Source: Lucinisca nassula
Lineage: Eukaryota; Mollusca; Bivalvia; Lucinida; Lucinidae
Direction of reading: 5' to 3'
Assembly (NCBI GenBank): GCA_963580285.1
Contig: OY757026.1
Coordinates: forward strand, 83,736,651-83,800,650
DNA: 64,000 nucleotides
The notes beneath the pieces are model-generated. The model worked only from the letters and a program-made list of their open reading frames with translations. It did no database searches and was not told the DNA's origin. Positions 20,818-29,761 of this stretch are shown one piece after another (position 1 is the stretch's first letter; the number at the start of each line of letters is the position of its first letter). Made by a program: the position numbers and the translations under genes.

Positions 20818-21766
20818 CTACGACGCAACACACGCCATAAAGTGGAGTTTAACCATGATCGTATAGTTTTACATTAATAAAGTGTTAGTACTTCGCAAAT
20901 AATTAAAGTCAAAGAGTTTCTATTTTTCTGTTTTATTTTTCTGACCAAGTAGAATGGCCTCTTTTAAAATTTCAATGGTACATAATTATTATAACATATC
21001 GAAAATCGAAAACTTCTGAGACAGGTAGTGTCGAGGACTAGATCTAGCCCAATATACTGAACACGTCTCTTACATAACTGAAAACCCGACTGCTACATAG
21101 TTGTAAACCCGACTGACTTGGCATGATCAAACTGGAGGTTTTATACGTTTCAGAGCATTCCATTGGCTTTTGTGCTCACGTTAATACAGCTTCTGTTTAT
21201 ACCAAACGCCCATCATTAAGCAAATGTTAAAAGTATCTCCACACCTGCAGACCACGTAAGCACACACCTGCAGGGTACTAGGCACTCATAGAATTCTCAC
21301 ATGATTGGCTTAAACAGAAACATGCACCCCTATGATTGACGTTTTGTAGATATATTTCAGGTTTTATGTAAGCTGCACTGGCTTTTTCTCCCGCGAAAAT
21401 ATTTGAATAACAGCAATGTCACTTGCGTAATACATAATGGAAAATGTCAAAGTAAATGCCAGTAAGTTTTACACCTCAACGTATAGTGCATTTTAGATAA
21501 TATCGAAAGACTGGATTATAAATATATGCAAGGTAAAAACGTTTCAATTTTCTATCTGTAAAAGCTTAAATTGTTTCATATACCCATCAACTTAACCCAA
21601 AATACATTTAATACCCATTCAACAGCATAGTGGCCATATAAAGTTCTCACTACTCATCAACTTTGTTTCAACCATTCATGTAACATGCTTGTATAACAAA
21701 AGTGCATTTACAATACGTCAACACTATTTGGGTCATTAAGATCACACGCCTTTGTAACTACGTTAC
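20818..21766 (+). repeat. 0.95-kb dispersed repeat, copy 2 (empty site)
   Basis: Matches copy 1 base for base over long blocks, e.g. AACCATGATCGTATAG, AATGGTACATAATTATTATA and CTCACATGATTGGC. Lacks the family G insertion, so it shows the pre-insertion state of that site. Confidence 0.75.
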
Positions 21767-21771
21767 AGTAT

Positions 21772-21930
21772 CACAAAGGTGGCCTAGTGTTTGATCCCTG
21801 GCGCCACTCGGGGTATGAACCAAGGGGTATACTCTCTTGGAATCTCAGGGAAACCCCCAACCCATCACAGGTACCCAAGTTCCAAATATGATTGCTCTGC
21901 GAATGACTGCTGAGATAAAAGTATTTGGAA
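21772..21930 (+). repeat. Short repeat, copy 2 of 2
   Basis: Shares CAAAGGTGGCCTAG, TTGGAATCTCAG, CAGGTACCCAAGTTCCAAAT and GAGATAAA with 15942-16082. Contains GTTTGATCCCTGG, faintly like a box B. Confidence 0.6.
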
Positions 21931-22138
21931 AACTTTAACGGTAACGCAAATGCAGACAACCAGGGTGACAACACTAGCTCTCCTTGTACTTCGTGCAGGC
22001 GAACTAATAATTACTATTCATTTATGTAAAACACTTGTTACATTGGTATTTTCGCTGAAACAAAACGGAGCAGCTCTACAAAACATTGACATATTTGCCA
22101 TATTAAATGGATCAAAGACGACAACTGGCCCTAGACAT

Positions 22139-22434
22139 GGCTTCCGCCTATCGGGGCTTGGTAAATATATTGGGCTGCATGATTCTTCAACGCATAGCTG
22201 AAGCTGACCGCTAATGAGTACTGGTAAACCGCTTAGAAGGTCTAAGCCTGGCCAGGTTAATGGTGTCAGTCGGACCATCCATGCATATAAAACCTATTGG
22301 TTTGATTGAAAGGCAGCGCTTGAGGTGTCATTTCATTTCAATATCGGGTAAAAATCCAACAAAATTAGAAGCTACGTCTGCAAAATGTCCATAATAGTTT
22401 TGACAGGGACATTAAAACTCAAATAAAAAAACTC
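22139..22434 (+). mobile_element. Short retroposon family S, copy 5 (diverged)
   Basis: Starts CTTCCGCCTATCGGGG and ends GACAGGGACATTAAAACTC before an A-rich tail. More substitutions than most copies; no clear target duplication. Confidence 0.75.
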
Positions 22435-22786
22435 GTTAGAGTTAAGAATATTTGCTGTTCTGACATGTACAAAATCTGTTACAGTCCTCCTACTAGGGTA
22501 AGCCCTACCTCTTCCAGATCTGATAAACACTAATTTCTAGAATAAAAATCCTTCATATCCTCATCCATCAACCATATATATTGTTATTCCTTACGACAAG
22601 AGACATTCAATTCCATTTACCGGGACACCCATCCCCTCCAGTTCATATTCGGCTTATATTAGGCTGATTTGCTCAGAAACTGTTCAGATCCCGCCCTCTT
22701 AACCATGCAAATGTATACTGATGTTCTTTAATAAGTTGGATTCAATAACACCAACTTGTGATCCATATCTCAGAAACCACTCAGAA
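22435..22786. other. No recognised feature
   Basis: AT-rich sequence with no motif; flanked by two retroposon copies. Confidence 0.5.
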
Positions 22787-22985
22787 CGCCACCCCCGCCC
22801 ATGGGGGCTTTGAGAAATAGATTTGGCTGCATGGTGCTTCCACGCAGAGTTGAAACTGACTGGCAAACCGCTTAGGACTAAGCCTGTCCAGGCAAAGTGG
22901 TGTGAGCTAGACCGTTCAACGCTCTATTGGTTTCATTAGACCGCAGAGCTTTAGATGTCATTTCATCTCAGTGTCGGGTAACACC
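22787..22985 (+). mobile_element. Short retroposon family S, copy 6 (3'-truncated)
   Basis: Has CCACCCCCGCCCATGGGGG through CATTTCATCTCAGTGTCGGG and then stops; the GACGTTAAACC end and tail are absent. The central hairpin is reduced to CTTAGGACTAAG. Confidence 0.75.
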
Positions 22986-23599
22986 CAGAACCCCTTCTTG
23001 AACCATATACATTGTTGTGCCTTATGATAAGATGCATACATCGACACTGTCCTCCCTGCATGAGACCTAAATCCTCCAATTCACACAAGTTTTAATAGCT
23101 CAAGAAAATATTCACCCTAAACCTTTTGTAGTGTTGCTCTTGATGAAAAATGCTTTCAACGAGGATCCCCAGGTGTATGCCCCTCACACCCTTAACATTT
23201 GGCGTCAGTGTCTTATTGTTGTCAAAATTCAGTGGACAGATTTCAAAGTAATTTGACAACAATGAGCTTTGTGTGGTCATCTATACAGATCATCTACATA
23301 GATTAGATTTTTCAAGAAAAACATGGGTCAATTTTTCACACTTGATCTCTTGGTAGGCCTCTTGTTCTTATTCATAATCAAAATATAGGTTGTGGTGCTC
23401 GTTAGAAATGCATCATTTGTACCAATGTCCATTTGTAGTTAGAGCAGAAATGGCGAAATATGTATTGATCAAGTTTCCTTACAAAACGTAGGGCAAGAAG
23501 GATGTTCAGTCCAAGGACATGTCAGTTCAATGCTTTTCAATGTCATCTAGAGACGAATAAGAGCTCTTCGCAACTTAAGCCTAAGACAAAATGCTATAA
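22986..23599. other. Mostly unassigned; half foldback remnant near 23383-23430
   Basis: AAATATAGGTTGTGG and TGCTCGTTAGAA near 23384-23412 match one arm of the foldback family; the rest has no recognised feature. Confidence 0.45.
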
Positions 23600-23843
23600 T
23601 TACAAAAACACGCCTATACAAATACATTGCCATTTTTTTTGGCCAAAAATTAGAAATGTTAAGATGAAAAAAAAAGTGATATTTTTCTTATTTCTACTCA
23701 AAACATAGATTGTGGGCACTCGTTAGAACCGCCTCATCGAGGCGGTTCTAACGAGTACCCACAATCTATATTTTAGAGTAGAAATAAGGAAAATAAGGTA
23801 TACCCCCGGAAACCCCAGTTTTACTATATATAAAAGTGGGTTT

Positions 23844-23881
23844 GATGAGGCTTTAATAGCCGAAACTACGTAGTATGACCC
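23844..23881 (+). ncRNA. Hammerhead ribozyme, 5'-truncated copy
   Basis: Begins inside the core (GATGA) and keeps stem II, GAAA, stem III and the right stem I strand TGACCC, but lacks the left stem I strand and the first two core bases because the insertion boundary falls there. It cannot cleave alone. Confidence 0.8.
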
Positions 23882-24215
23882 ATCTTTCTTATGAATGTTT
23901 TCATTGCTCTTAAAGGAACTCATTTTCGATTTTTATTTGCCTTCACTGCAGCTGGTGTTGTGCCGTGTGGCGGCGGTAAAACGTCTCCCCATACATCAAC
24001 CATAGTGTAGTTTATATTTTACTTTTGATCCTTTGAGATCAGCGTGAATATTCTGAGAAATCAGAAATAAATTATTGGTTTAGACTCATATTCTAGACAC
24101 GTTTTTAATTATTTGGATCCCATTTTGATTTAGATCAGTCTTTGTATCGACTGCCTATTCGAAATTTGCAAACTTGCAGTATGTTTCCTCTGGCTTTCTT
24201 TGCCGGATCATTACA

Positions 24216-24261
24216 GGGTCACTGATGAGGCTTTAATAGCCGAAACTACGTAGTATGACCC
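24216..24261 (+). ncRNA. Type I hammerhead ribozyme, complete
   Basis: GGGTCA, core CTGATGA, stem II GGCT-TTAAT-AGCC, core GAAA, short stem III CTACGTAG, then TA and TGACCC. Stem I is six perfect pairs. Compared with the 260-bp family, stem I, II and III bases change while pairing is kept, and the cleavage triplet is GTA rather than GTC (H17 may be A, C or U). Predicted cut after base 24255. Confidence 0.9.
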
Positions 24262-24360
24262 ATCTTTCTTATGAATGTTTTCATTGCTCTTAAAGGAACT
24301 CATTTTCGATTTTTATTCAAAGGGGTCAAAATTATATAGGCGTGTTATCGTGATGTAATT

Positions 24361-25130
24361 GGAAATACAAGTTGACTATCTCTCCCATACAATTTATTCA
24401 AACATGGCGCGTGTCTTGGAATTTTAAAGATGACGCATTGAACAGCTAATAAAACCATAATCAATTAGTTTAAAACTTTCAAATTTGGAGACCCAACCGA
24501 AAGATGGCGTGCTTCAGACAATATTGTACAGCTCAATGTGTTGAAATGAGTTTCATTTAGTTGTCGGCTGAAACAGATCAGAATTGATTTTGTTGCGATA
24601 TAATGTCCATTTTCGGATTGGCATCAGGCTTTACAACAAGGCCAGTTACCAGATGAAGAACACGCGAATCCATATATATAAAGTTTCGATTACAAAAATC
24701 AAACCGGGGTAAGAACTGAATTATTTTAAGGTGGCTTCATATACCCGAGTGTCTCAACCATGATAACGTGCTTGAAGACAAATGTCATGGCCGTTTTTTT
24801 TTTCTCGTCGGTATATTACAGAAGAAACCCTTTATTAATACCAACTTTGGGACTGTTCAAAAGTGGTCTTCAAGACCACTTTTGAACAGTCTCAAAGGTG
24901 GTCCTTGACCAGTGGGCACTGTGGCCAGAAAACACCTGGAAAAATTAAGTGCACCCTAAAAAAGCTTTTAAAATCAGTCTGAATCTCATGCGGTCTTAAT
25001 ATTGGAATCTCACTGCAGTTGTCGAGACAGTAACGAAGCCATTTTCCAAACACATGAATCCGTAAGCGTGACCATGCGTTACGGTAACTCTTGTTGCCCG
25101 ATAATCACGTTGTATTTATGTAAAAATGTT
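24361..25130. other. No gene; palindrome P at 24840-24902
   Basis: Apart from the short palindrome listed separately, no repeat or frame of interest is seen. Confidence 0.5.
24840..24902. repeat. Palindrome family P, copy 1
   Basis: GGGACTGTTCAAAAGTGGTC and GACCACTTTTGAACAGTCTC form a near-perfect palindrome with a 4-base centre, flanked by ACCAACTTT and AAAGGTGGT. Copies at 34558-34622 and 34962-35030. Confidence 0.8.
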
Positions 25131-25363
25131 ATGAAAAAAACGCCCATTCAAAGACATTGTACATTTTACTGCAGAAAAAACATTTTTCTGCCCAAAACAT
25201 ATATTGTGGGTACTCGCTAGAACCGTCTCGGCTACTAACGAGTACTCATTATCTATATTTAGAGCAGAAATAATAAAATAAGGTTTTGCCCTCTAAACCC
25301 CAGTTTTACGATATAAAAGTGGGGCTCAAGGGGTCAGAACTATTTGGGCGTGTTTTCGTGGTG
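25131..25363. mobile_element. Foldback element subfamily A (diverged core)
   Basis: AACGCCCATTCAAAGACATT start, core GTACTCGCTAGAACCGTCTC with a shortened complement CTAACGAGTACTC, right arm GAGCAGAAATAATAAAATAAGG, CCCCAGTTTTACGATATAAA, end GGGCGTGTTTTCGTGGTG. Confidence 0.7.
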
Positions 25364-25412
25364 TATCCAATATTACGTCCATGTGCCTTAAAATCAATGA
25401 ATTAATAAACCA

Positions 25413-25506
25413 ATGAATCAGACAATCAATCAATCAATTGATCGATCGATCAATCAATCAACCAATCAATTAATCAATCAATCAATCAATTAATCAATCA
25501 ATAAAA
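25413..25506. repeat. AATC-type microsatellite
   Basis: Imperfect run of CAAT/GATC tetramers. Confidence 0.9.
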
Positions 25507-25663
25507 ATATCGTTCTTGGGATGGCTATTTCAGATCAACAAACAAATTAGCCGCACTACCTCTTTGTTCCGCGATCGTCGACGTCGTCCTCTGACGATTC
25601 TCAGCCTTTTCAACCTACTCAAGTTGCGGTCAAACCAATGTTTGTATGCAGCAGCCTTTGTCT

Positions 25664-25963
25664 TGGTTGGTTGGTTTGAGGTTTAACGTCCCCGTCAACA
25701 CTGTAAAAGTCATTTTGGAGACGTTGCTTCCAATTTTGTGGGACTTTTACCCGACATTGAGATGAAATGACATCTCAAGCCCTGTTGTCCAATGAAACTA
25801 ATAGGGGTTATTAGCACGGACGGTCTGCCTCGTACCGCGGTTCCTGGACAGGCTTAGATCCTCTAAGCGGTTTACCAGTACTAGTGTGAAGGCCGGATTC
25901 AGCTCTGCGTGGAAGCATCATGCAGTCAATATATTTCTTCAAGCCCCTATTGGCCGGGACCGA
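25664..25963 (-). mobile_element. Short retroposon family S, copy 7 (12-bp target duplication)
   Basis: CAGCCTTTGTCT occurs at 25652-25663 and 25964-25975. Full-length, with GGTTTGAGGTTTAACGTCCC at its 3' (left) end. Confidence 0.88.
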
Positions 25964-25975
25964 CAGCCTTTGTCT

Positions 25976-27117
25976 GCCTTGGCACAAAAGGCAAATTACG
26001 TCTAAGAAATCCTAATGTCCCAGTTAGTTTGGATGTTATCTCCGAATGTGCTAACCGTAGTCCAGATTGTCAGTTCTGCCTGCTCAATGTGTACTGGTGT
26101 ATTGAGCAGTCGAACTAAATGTGCTTTTTCTGTGTAGCTTGTCCGGTGTATTATTGATCCCGTGAGATTCTTCAGTCGCACCGGAAGCGGCTGAAATCCC
26201 TCACGGAGGGGTGTGAGCAAATTCAGCCGTGAGAAGTGCGATACGATAACTCTATAAAAGACTTAGGTATCGAAACTCTCTTAGTATATTAAATGATAAA
26301 TTATGGTGGCACATTATTTAAACTTTAATTTTTTGCTGTAGAAGCATATCTAAGGAGAGCTCAATGCCCATATTATATAGATTGAGAAGCAAATGTACAA
26401 TGTAGCATACATCTGTAAAAATACTATAAATAGTCGTAAGAACTACTCCAGTGATTCTTTTTTGGGATAAATTCTAAATATAGCCACCCACCTATTGTGA
26501 CCGACTCAGTATAAGAAGATAGATAGTCACATGTGCGGCGCACTCTGGTTTTCGCTCGCCTCGAAAAAATGGAAATAATTTTGAAAGGGCCGTAACACAA
26601 AAACAAAACAAACAGTAAAAAATACTTGAAACTATCCATATGACGAAATGCAATACAAACTTCTTTTCATGCTCCGCCACCCGAAAGTTTGGTTGTACCA
26701 CCCAGTGTCCGTTCGTCGGTCCATCTGCACCTCGTTTCCGATCGAAAACGTGAGTATTTGTCACGGATTACTTCATATTATGCATATACATTTGTGTGAA
26801 TGGGCAATACCCATCAGAGTAATGACCATTGTCGGATCCCACGAAATGCTTTTGACTTGTTTTTCCTTTAATTAATAAAATTAATGGCTAAAACTCCATG
26901 CATATCAAGATCATAAAAGGTAGCAGCTAGACTGATATCAGTCCTACATGTTAATGGTTTTGTCCATGCTTGCCACATTTTATCTTGTGCCATCATGCCA
27001 GGCCAACAGACTTTATTTTATGCTGTCTCGTGATGTGATGAGGGCTCAAGTCTAGAGAGATTTTAAGAAGGGGTATATATTTTCATCTAAGGATTACTTT
27101 ATAAAAAAGTCACATCT
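25976..27117. other. No recognised feature
   Basis: Contains only short frames. A small inverted repeat of TATCG type around 26150-26250 is not strong enough to call. Confidence 0.45.
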
Positions 27118-27332
27118 CATCAGACTTACTTGTGTCTTTTTGTTTTGGATGGCCATTTGGCCATTTTGTGGGAAAGTAACTGTCCTTATGGCCTTCCTTT
27201 GTTTAGGTTGACATTATGGTCTGGTCGCTTATTGTTTGTGTTTCTTTCCCTTTGGTGTCTTTGATGGGTGGAGTAAGTTAATTGTATCGATTCCTGATCG
27301 TTGTTTTATTTCTACTTTATAAGTCTTGGTAA
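27118..27332 (-). mobile_element. Family G element, partial copy
   Basis: TGGATGGCCATTTGGCCATT, TCCTTATGGCCTTCCTTTG, CTTTCCCTTTGGTGTCTTTG and TATCGATTCCTGATCGTTG match the family. The CGTCGCGATT end is missing. Confidence 0.75.
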
Positions 27333-27494
27333 CAGCATGCTGTGACTAGATAACACTGCTTGGTCATTCCAATTTTTGTGTAGTTGCCCTTAATAAATGT
27401 ATTAAATGTTTTTGCGGTCCAAAGCTTCTTTACGTAAGTGAACATTTTGACGAAATGTTACAGAAATGCATGCATAGATCACTAAAGGTATCCA

Positions 27495-27725
27495 TCATGT
27501 GAACAAGTACGTGAAATGAACACATCTTACACCCCATTTTGTATAGAAAAAACTGGGTTTACGGGGTTATATATTATATTTTTTATTTTTGCTCCAATAC
27601 AAATGTTGTGCATACTCGTTAGAACCGCCTCAGTGAGGCGGTTCTAACGAGCACATACAACCTACGTTTGCAGTATAAATAAGAAAATATAGCATTGGTT
27701 TTCATCAGAAAAGTAGCCATTTAGG
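27495..27725. mobile_element. Foldback element subfamily B
   Basis: Left end GTGAACAAGTACGTGAAATG; core ACTCGTTAGAACCGCCTCAG and complement CTGAGGCGGTTCTAACGAG form a perfect centre; right arm carries CATCAGAAAAGTAGCCATTT. Confidence 0.8.
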
Positions 27726-27870
27726 TACAGTAATTATATTATAGCCAAGGGCCTGTAATCTGACTATTGCTGTTAATGATTCATTAGCCTTTGATATTTG
27801 CAAAAACATGTTTTTGGACAATAGCTTTTATACTGTATGGAATATCTTGGTAACGTTTTACAAATGTATT

Positions 27871-28172
27871 GTTTTGTTTGTTTGATTTGAACTTTAACGT
27901 CTCCATCAACACTGTAAAGATCATTTTGAAGATGCTGCTTCCAATTTTGTGGGACTTTTACCCGACATTGAGATGAAACGTCATCTCAAGCCCTGCCGCC
28001 CAATGAAGCCGATAGGGTTTATAAGCATGGACGGTCCGACCTCGCACCGCTTTACCTGGGCGGGCTTAGATCCTCTAAGCGGTTTACCAGTACTCCTGTG
28101 CGGTCGGTTTCAGCTCTGCGTGGAAGCATCATGCAGGCCATCTATTTCTTCAAGCCCCGGTGGGCGGGGGCT
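27871..28172 (-). mobile_element. Short retroposon family S, copy 8
   Basis: Full-length minus-strand copy with TTTGATTTGAACTTTAACGT at its 3' end and CCCCGGTGGGCGGGGGC at its 5' end. No obvious target duplication. Confidence 0.8.
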
Positions 28173-28600
28173 AGTATCATGTAGAATCATCATCCCCCCC
28201 CCCCTCCACACACACACACACACACTTGATTCAAATGAGAGAACTGGTTAATTTCGTATCTCTGATAAATCTGTGAAGTGCTAATGAAAACTTAATATGG
28301 TTTATGAGTCCATTTGAGGAAACATTTAAGAAAGCGACTAATTGTCCACAACATTGCTCCCGGGGGAAATGCAATGGTCACGTGACCACTGCATTTATAA
28401 CATACCATCCGACAGGTAATGGTTGAAGTGAATGACGCAGTTCAAAAGTTCAAGGGTGATACTTATCACCTGAGCTGCGCAACGGAAACTGTATCTTCAG
28501 ACATGAGCAAACAGATAAGACCTGCACACCCGCCAATATGTTCCACGGTATACTCTTGCTAAAGTCTTTACATACGGAAGTGCATTAGAACGTGCAATCG
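28173..28600. other. No gene; C-run and CA repeat near 28191-28224
   Basis: A run of C followed by CACACA; otherwise nothing recognised. Confidence 0.5.
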
Positions 28601-28771
28601 CATCACGAAAAAACGTCTATACACATACATTGCAAACTTAACCGCCGAAAACAGTACCCACTACCTATATTTTATATTTTGAAAAATAAGGTATATCCAT
28701 GTTAGCCCCAGTTTTACTTTATAAAAGTGGGTTCAAGGGGGCCAAAATTATATAGGTGTGTTTTCGTGATG
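28601..28771. mobile_element. Foldback element subfamily A, core deleted
   Basis: Begins CATCACGAAAAAACGTCTAT and ends ATAGGTGTGTTTTCGTGATG, but the central CCGCCTC hairpin is missing between CAGTACCCACTACC and ATATTTTATATTTTG. Confidence 0.75.
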
Positions 28772-28983
28772 TAAGAGATAAAGATTTCGCATTATTCTGA
28801 TATGCATTTGTACCGTTTGCTTAAAAAAGTAAACATTTCAGTGTTTTACGAAGCAGTCTACACATAAGTATTAGTTCATGACGATTTTCCCAGCAAACAC
28901 TCGGAGACAATCGACCAGCCATGCAGTGCTTTCAGTGTTTTGATTTCCTTGTAATGTCTACCTGGGACTGATCGTTGACCTTA

Positions 28984-29129
28984 CATCACGAAAACACGCC
29001 TATATAATTTTGTCCCCCTGGAACCCCACTTTTATATAGTAAAACTTGGGTTTCCGGGGGTATACCTTATTTTTCTTATTTCTGCTCTCAAATATATATT
29101 GTGGGTACTCGTTAGAACCACCTCGATGA
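28984..29129. mobile_element. Foldback element subfamily A, left half
   Basis: CATCACGAAAACACGCCTAT through CTCGTTAGAACCACCTCGAT, stopping at the centre; a family G element follows at once. Confidence 0.8.
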
Positions 29130-29391
29130 CACACCAAAAGAAAAGAAAAACGAACATAAAATAACTAAACCCTAATGTAAATATCACTACCGGAAAGCCA
29201 AAAGGACAGTTACTTTACCACAAAATGGCTATCCACTATAAAAAGATATAAGTGAAACACACATTTAAAGACCATTTATAACAAAAATAACCGCGACAGA
29301 ACTGCCGCCTTGGAGAGGTTAGTAACAGGTATTCACTGGGTTTTACGTGACCACAGACCTCGTCCTTACTTCTTTGGTGGTTTATAAAGAG
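29130..29391 (+). mobile_element. Family G element, degraded copy
   Basis: CACCAAAAGAAAAG, CTTTACCACAAAATGGC, AACCGCGACAGAAC, CGCCTTGGAGAGG and CTCGTCCTTACTTC match the family in order with many changes. Confidence 0.65.
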
Positions 29392-29490
29392 AAAACTGGG
29401 GTTTACAGCGGTCTTATTTTTCTTATTTTGCTCCAAGATATGCATAGGTTGTGAGGCGGTTCTTTCGAACACAAACGACCTTTTTTGAAG
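29392..29490. mobile_element. Foldback arm fragment, subfamily B type
   Basis: AGAGAAAACTGGGGTTTACA, GCTCCAAGATATGCATAGG and GAGGCGGTTCTTTCG are arm and core words without a matching partner. Confidence 0.6.
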
Positions 29491-29495
29491 TACCT

Positions 29496-29751
29496 TACGA
29501 TAACATACCCGTGTAGCATACTACAGTCTTTCATATCTCCAAAATGGCTGCTTTTCCGATGAAATTTTGTGATATTTTTCTTTTTTTTTTTTTACTCTAA
29601 CGTAGGTTGTGGGTACTCGTCCTAACGAGTACCCACAACTTATGTCTAGGTGCAGAAATAAGCAAAATAATGTATACCCCTATAGACTTCAGTTTTCTCC
29701 ATATAAAGTGGGCTTAGGGGGTGTTCATTTTACGGACTTGTTCACATGATG
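29496..29751. mobile_element. Foldback element subfamily B, short centre
   Basis: CGATAACATACCCGTGTAGC start, central perfect palindrome GGTACTCGTCCTAACGAGTACC lacking the CCGCCTC part, right end GGACTTGTTCACATGATG. A T-run lies at 29579-29592. Confidence 0.8.
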
Positions 29752-29761
29752 TAAATAAGAA

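Larger units (their letters stand above)
23844..24317 (+). mobile_element. Retrozyme, 380-bp unit type, 1.25 units long
   Basis: A 94-base sequence from GATGAGGCTTTAATAGCC to CGATTTTTATT occurs at 23844-23937 and again at 24224-24317, giving a 380-base unit plus direct terminal repeats. The internal part shares CTGCAGCTGGTGTTGTG-like, GGCGGCGGTAAAACGTCTCC and CATAGTGTAGTTTATATTTT blocks with the minus strand of the 10618-11914 array. It is inserted in a foldback element. LTR-like end repeats that contain ribozyme sequence match known retrozyme architecture. Confidence 0.85.
23600..24355. mobile_element. Foldback element subfamily A, host of a retrozyme
   Basis: Left end AAAAACACGCCTATACAAAT; core CTCGTTAGAACCGCCTCATC and its complement at 23716-23756; right arm interrupted at 23844 and resumed at 24318 with CAAAGGGGTCAAAATTATAT, ending GGCGTGTTATCGTGATG. 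Removing the insert restores the normal GTGGGTTCAAAGGGG junction. Confidence 0.85.
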
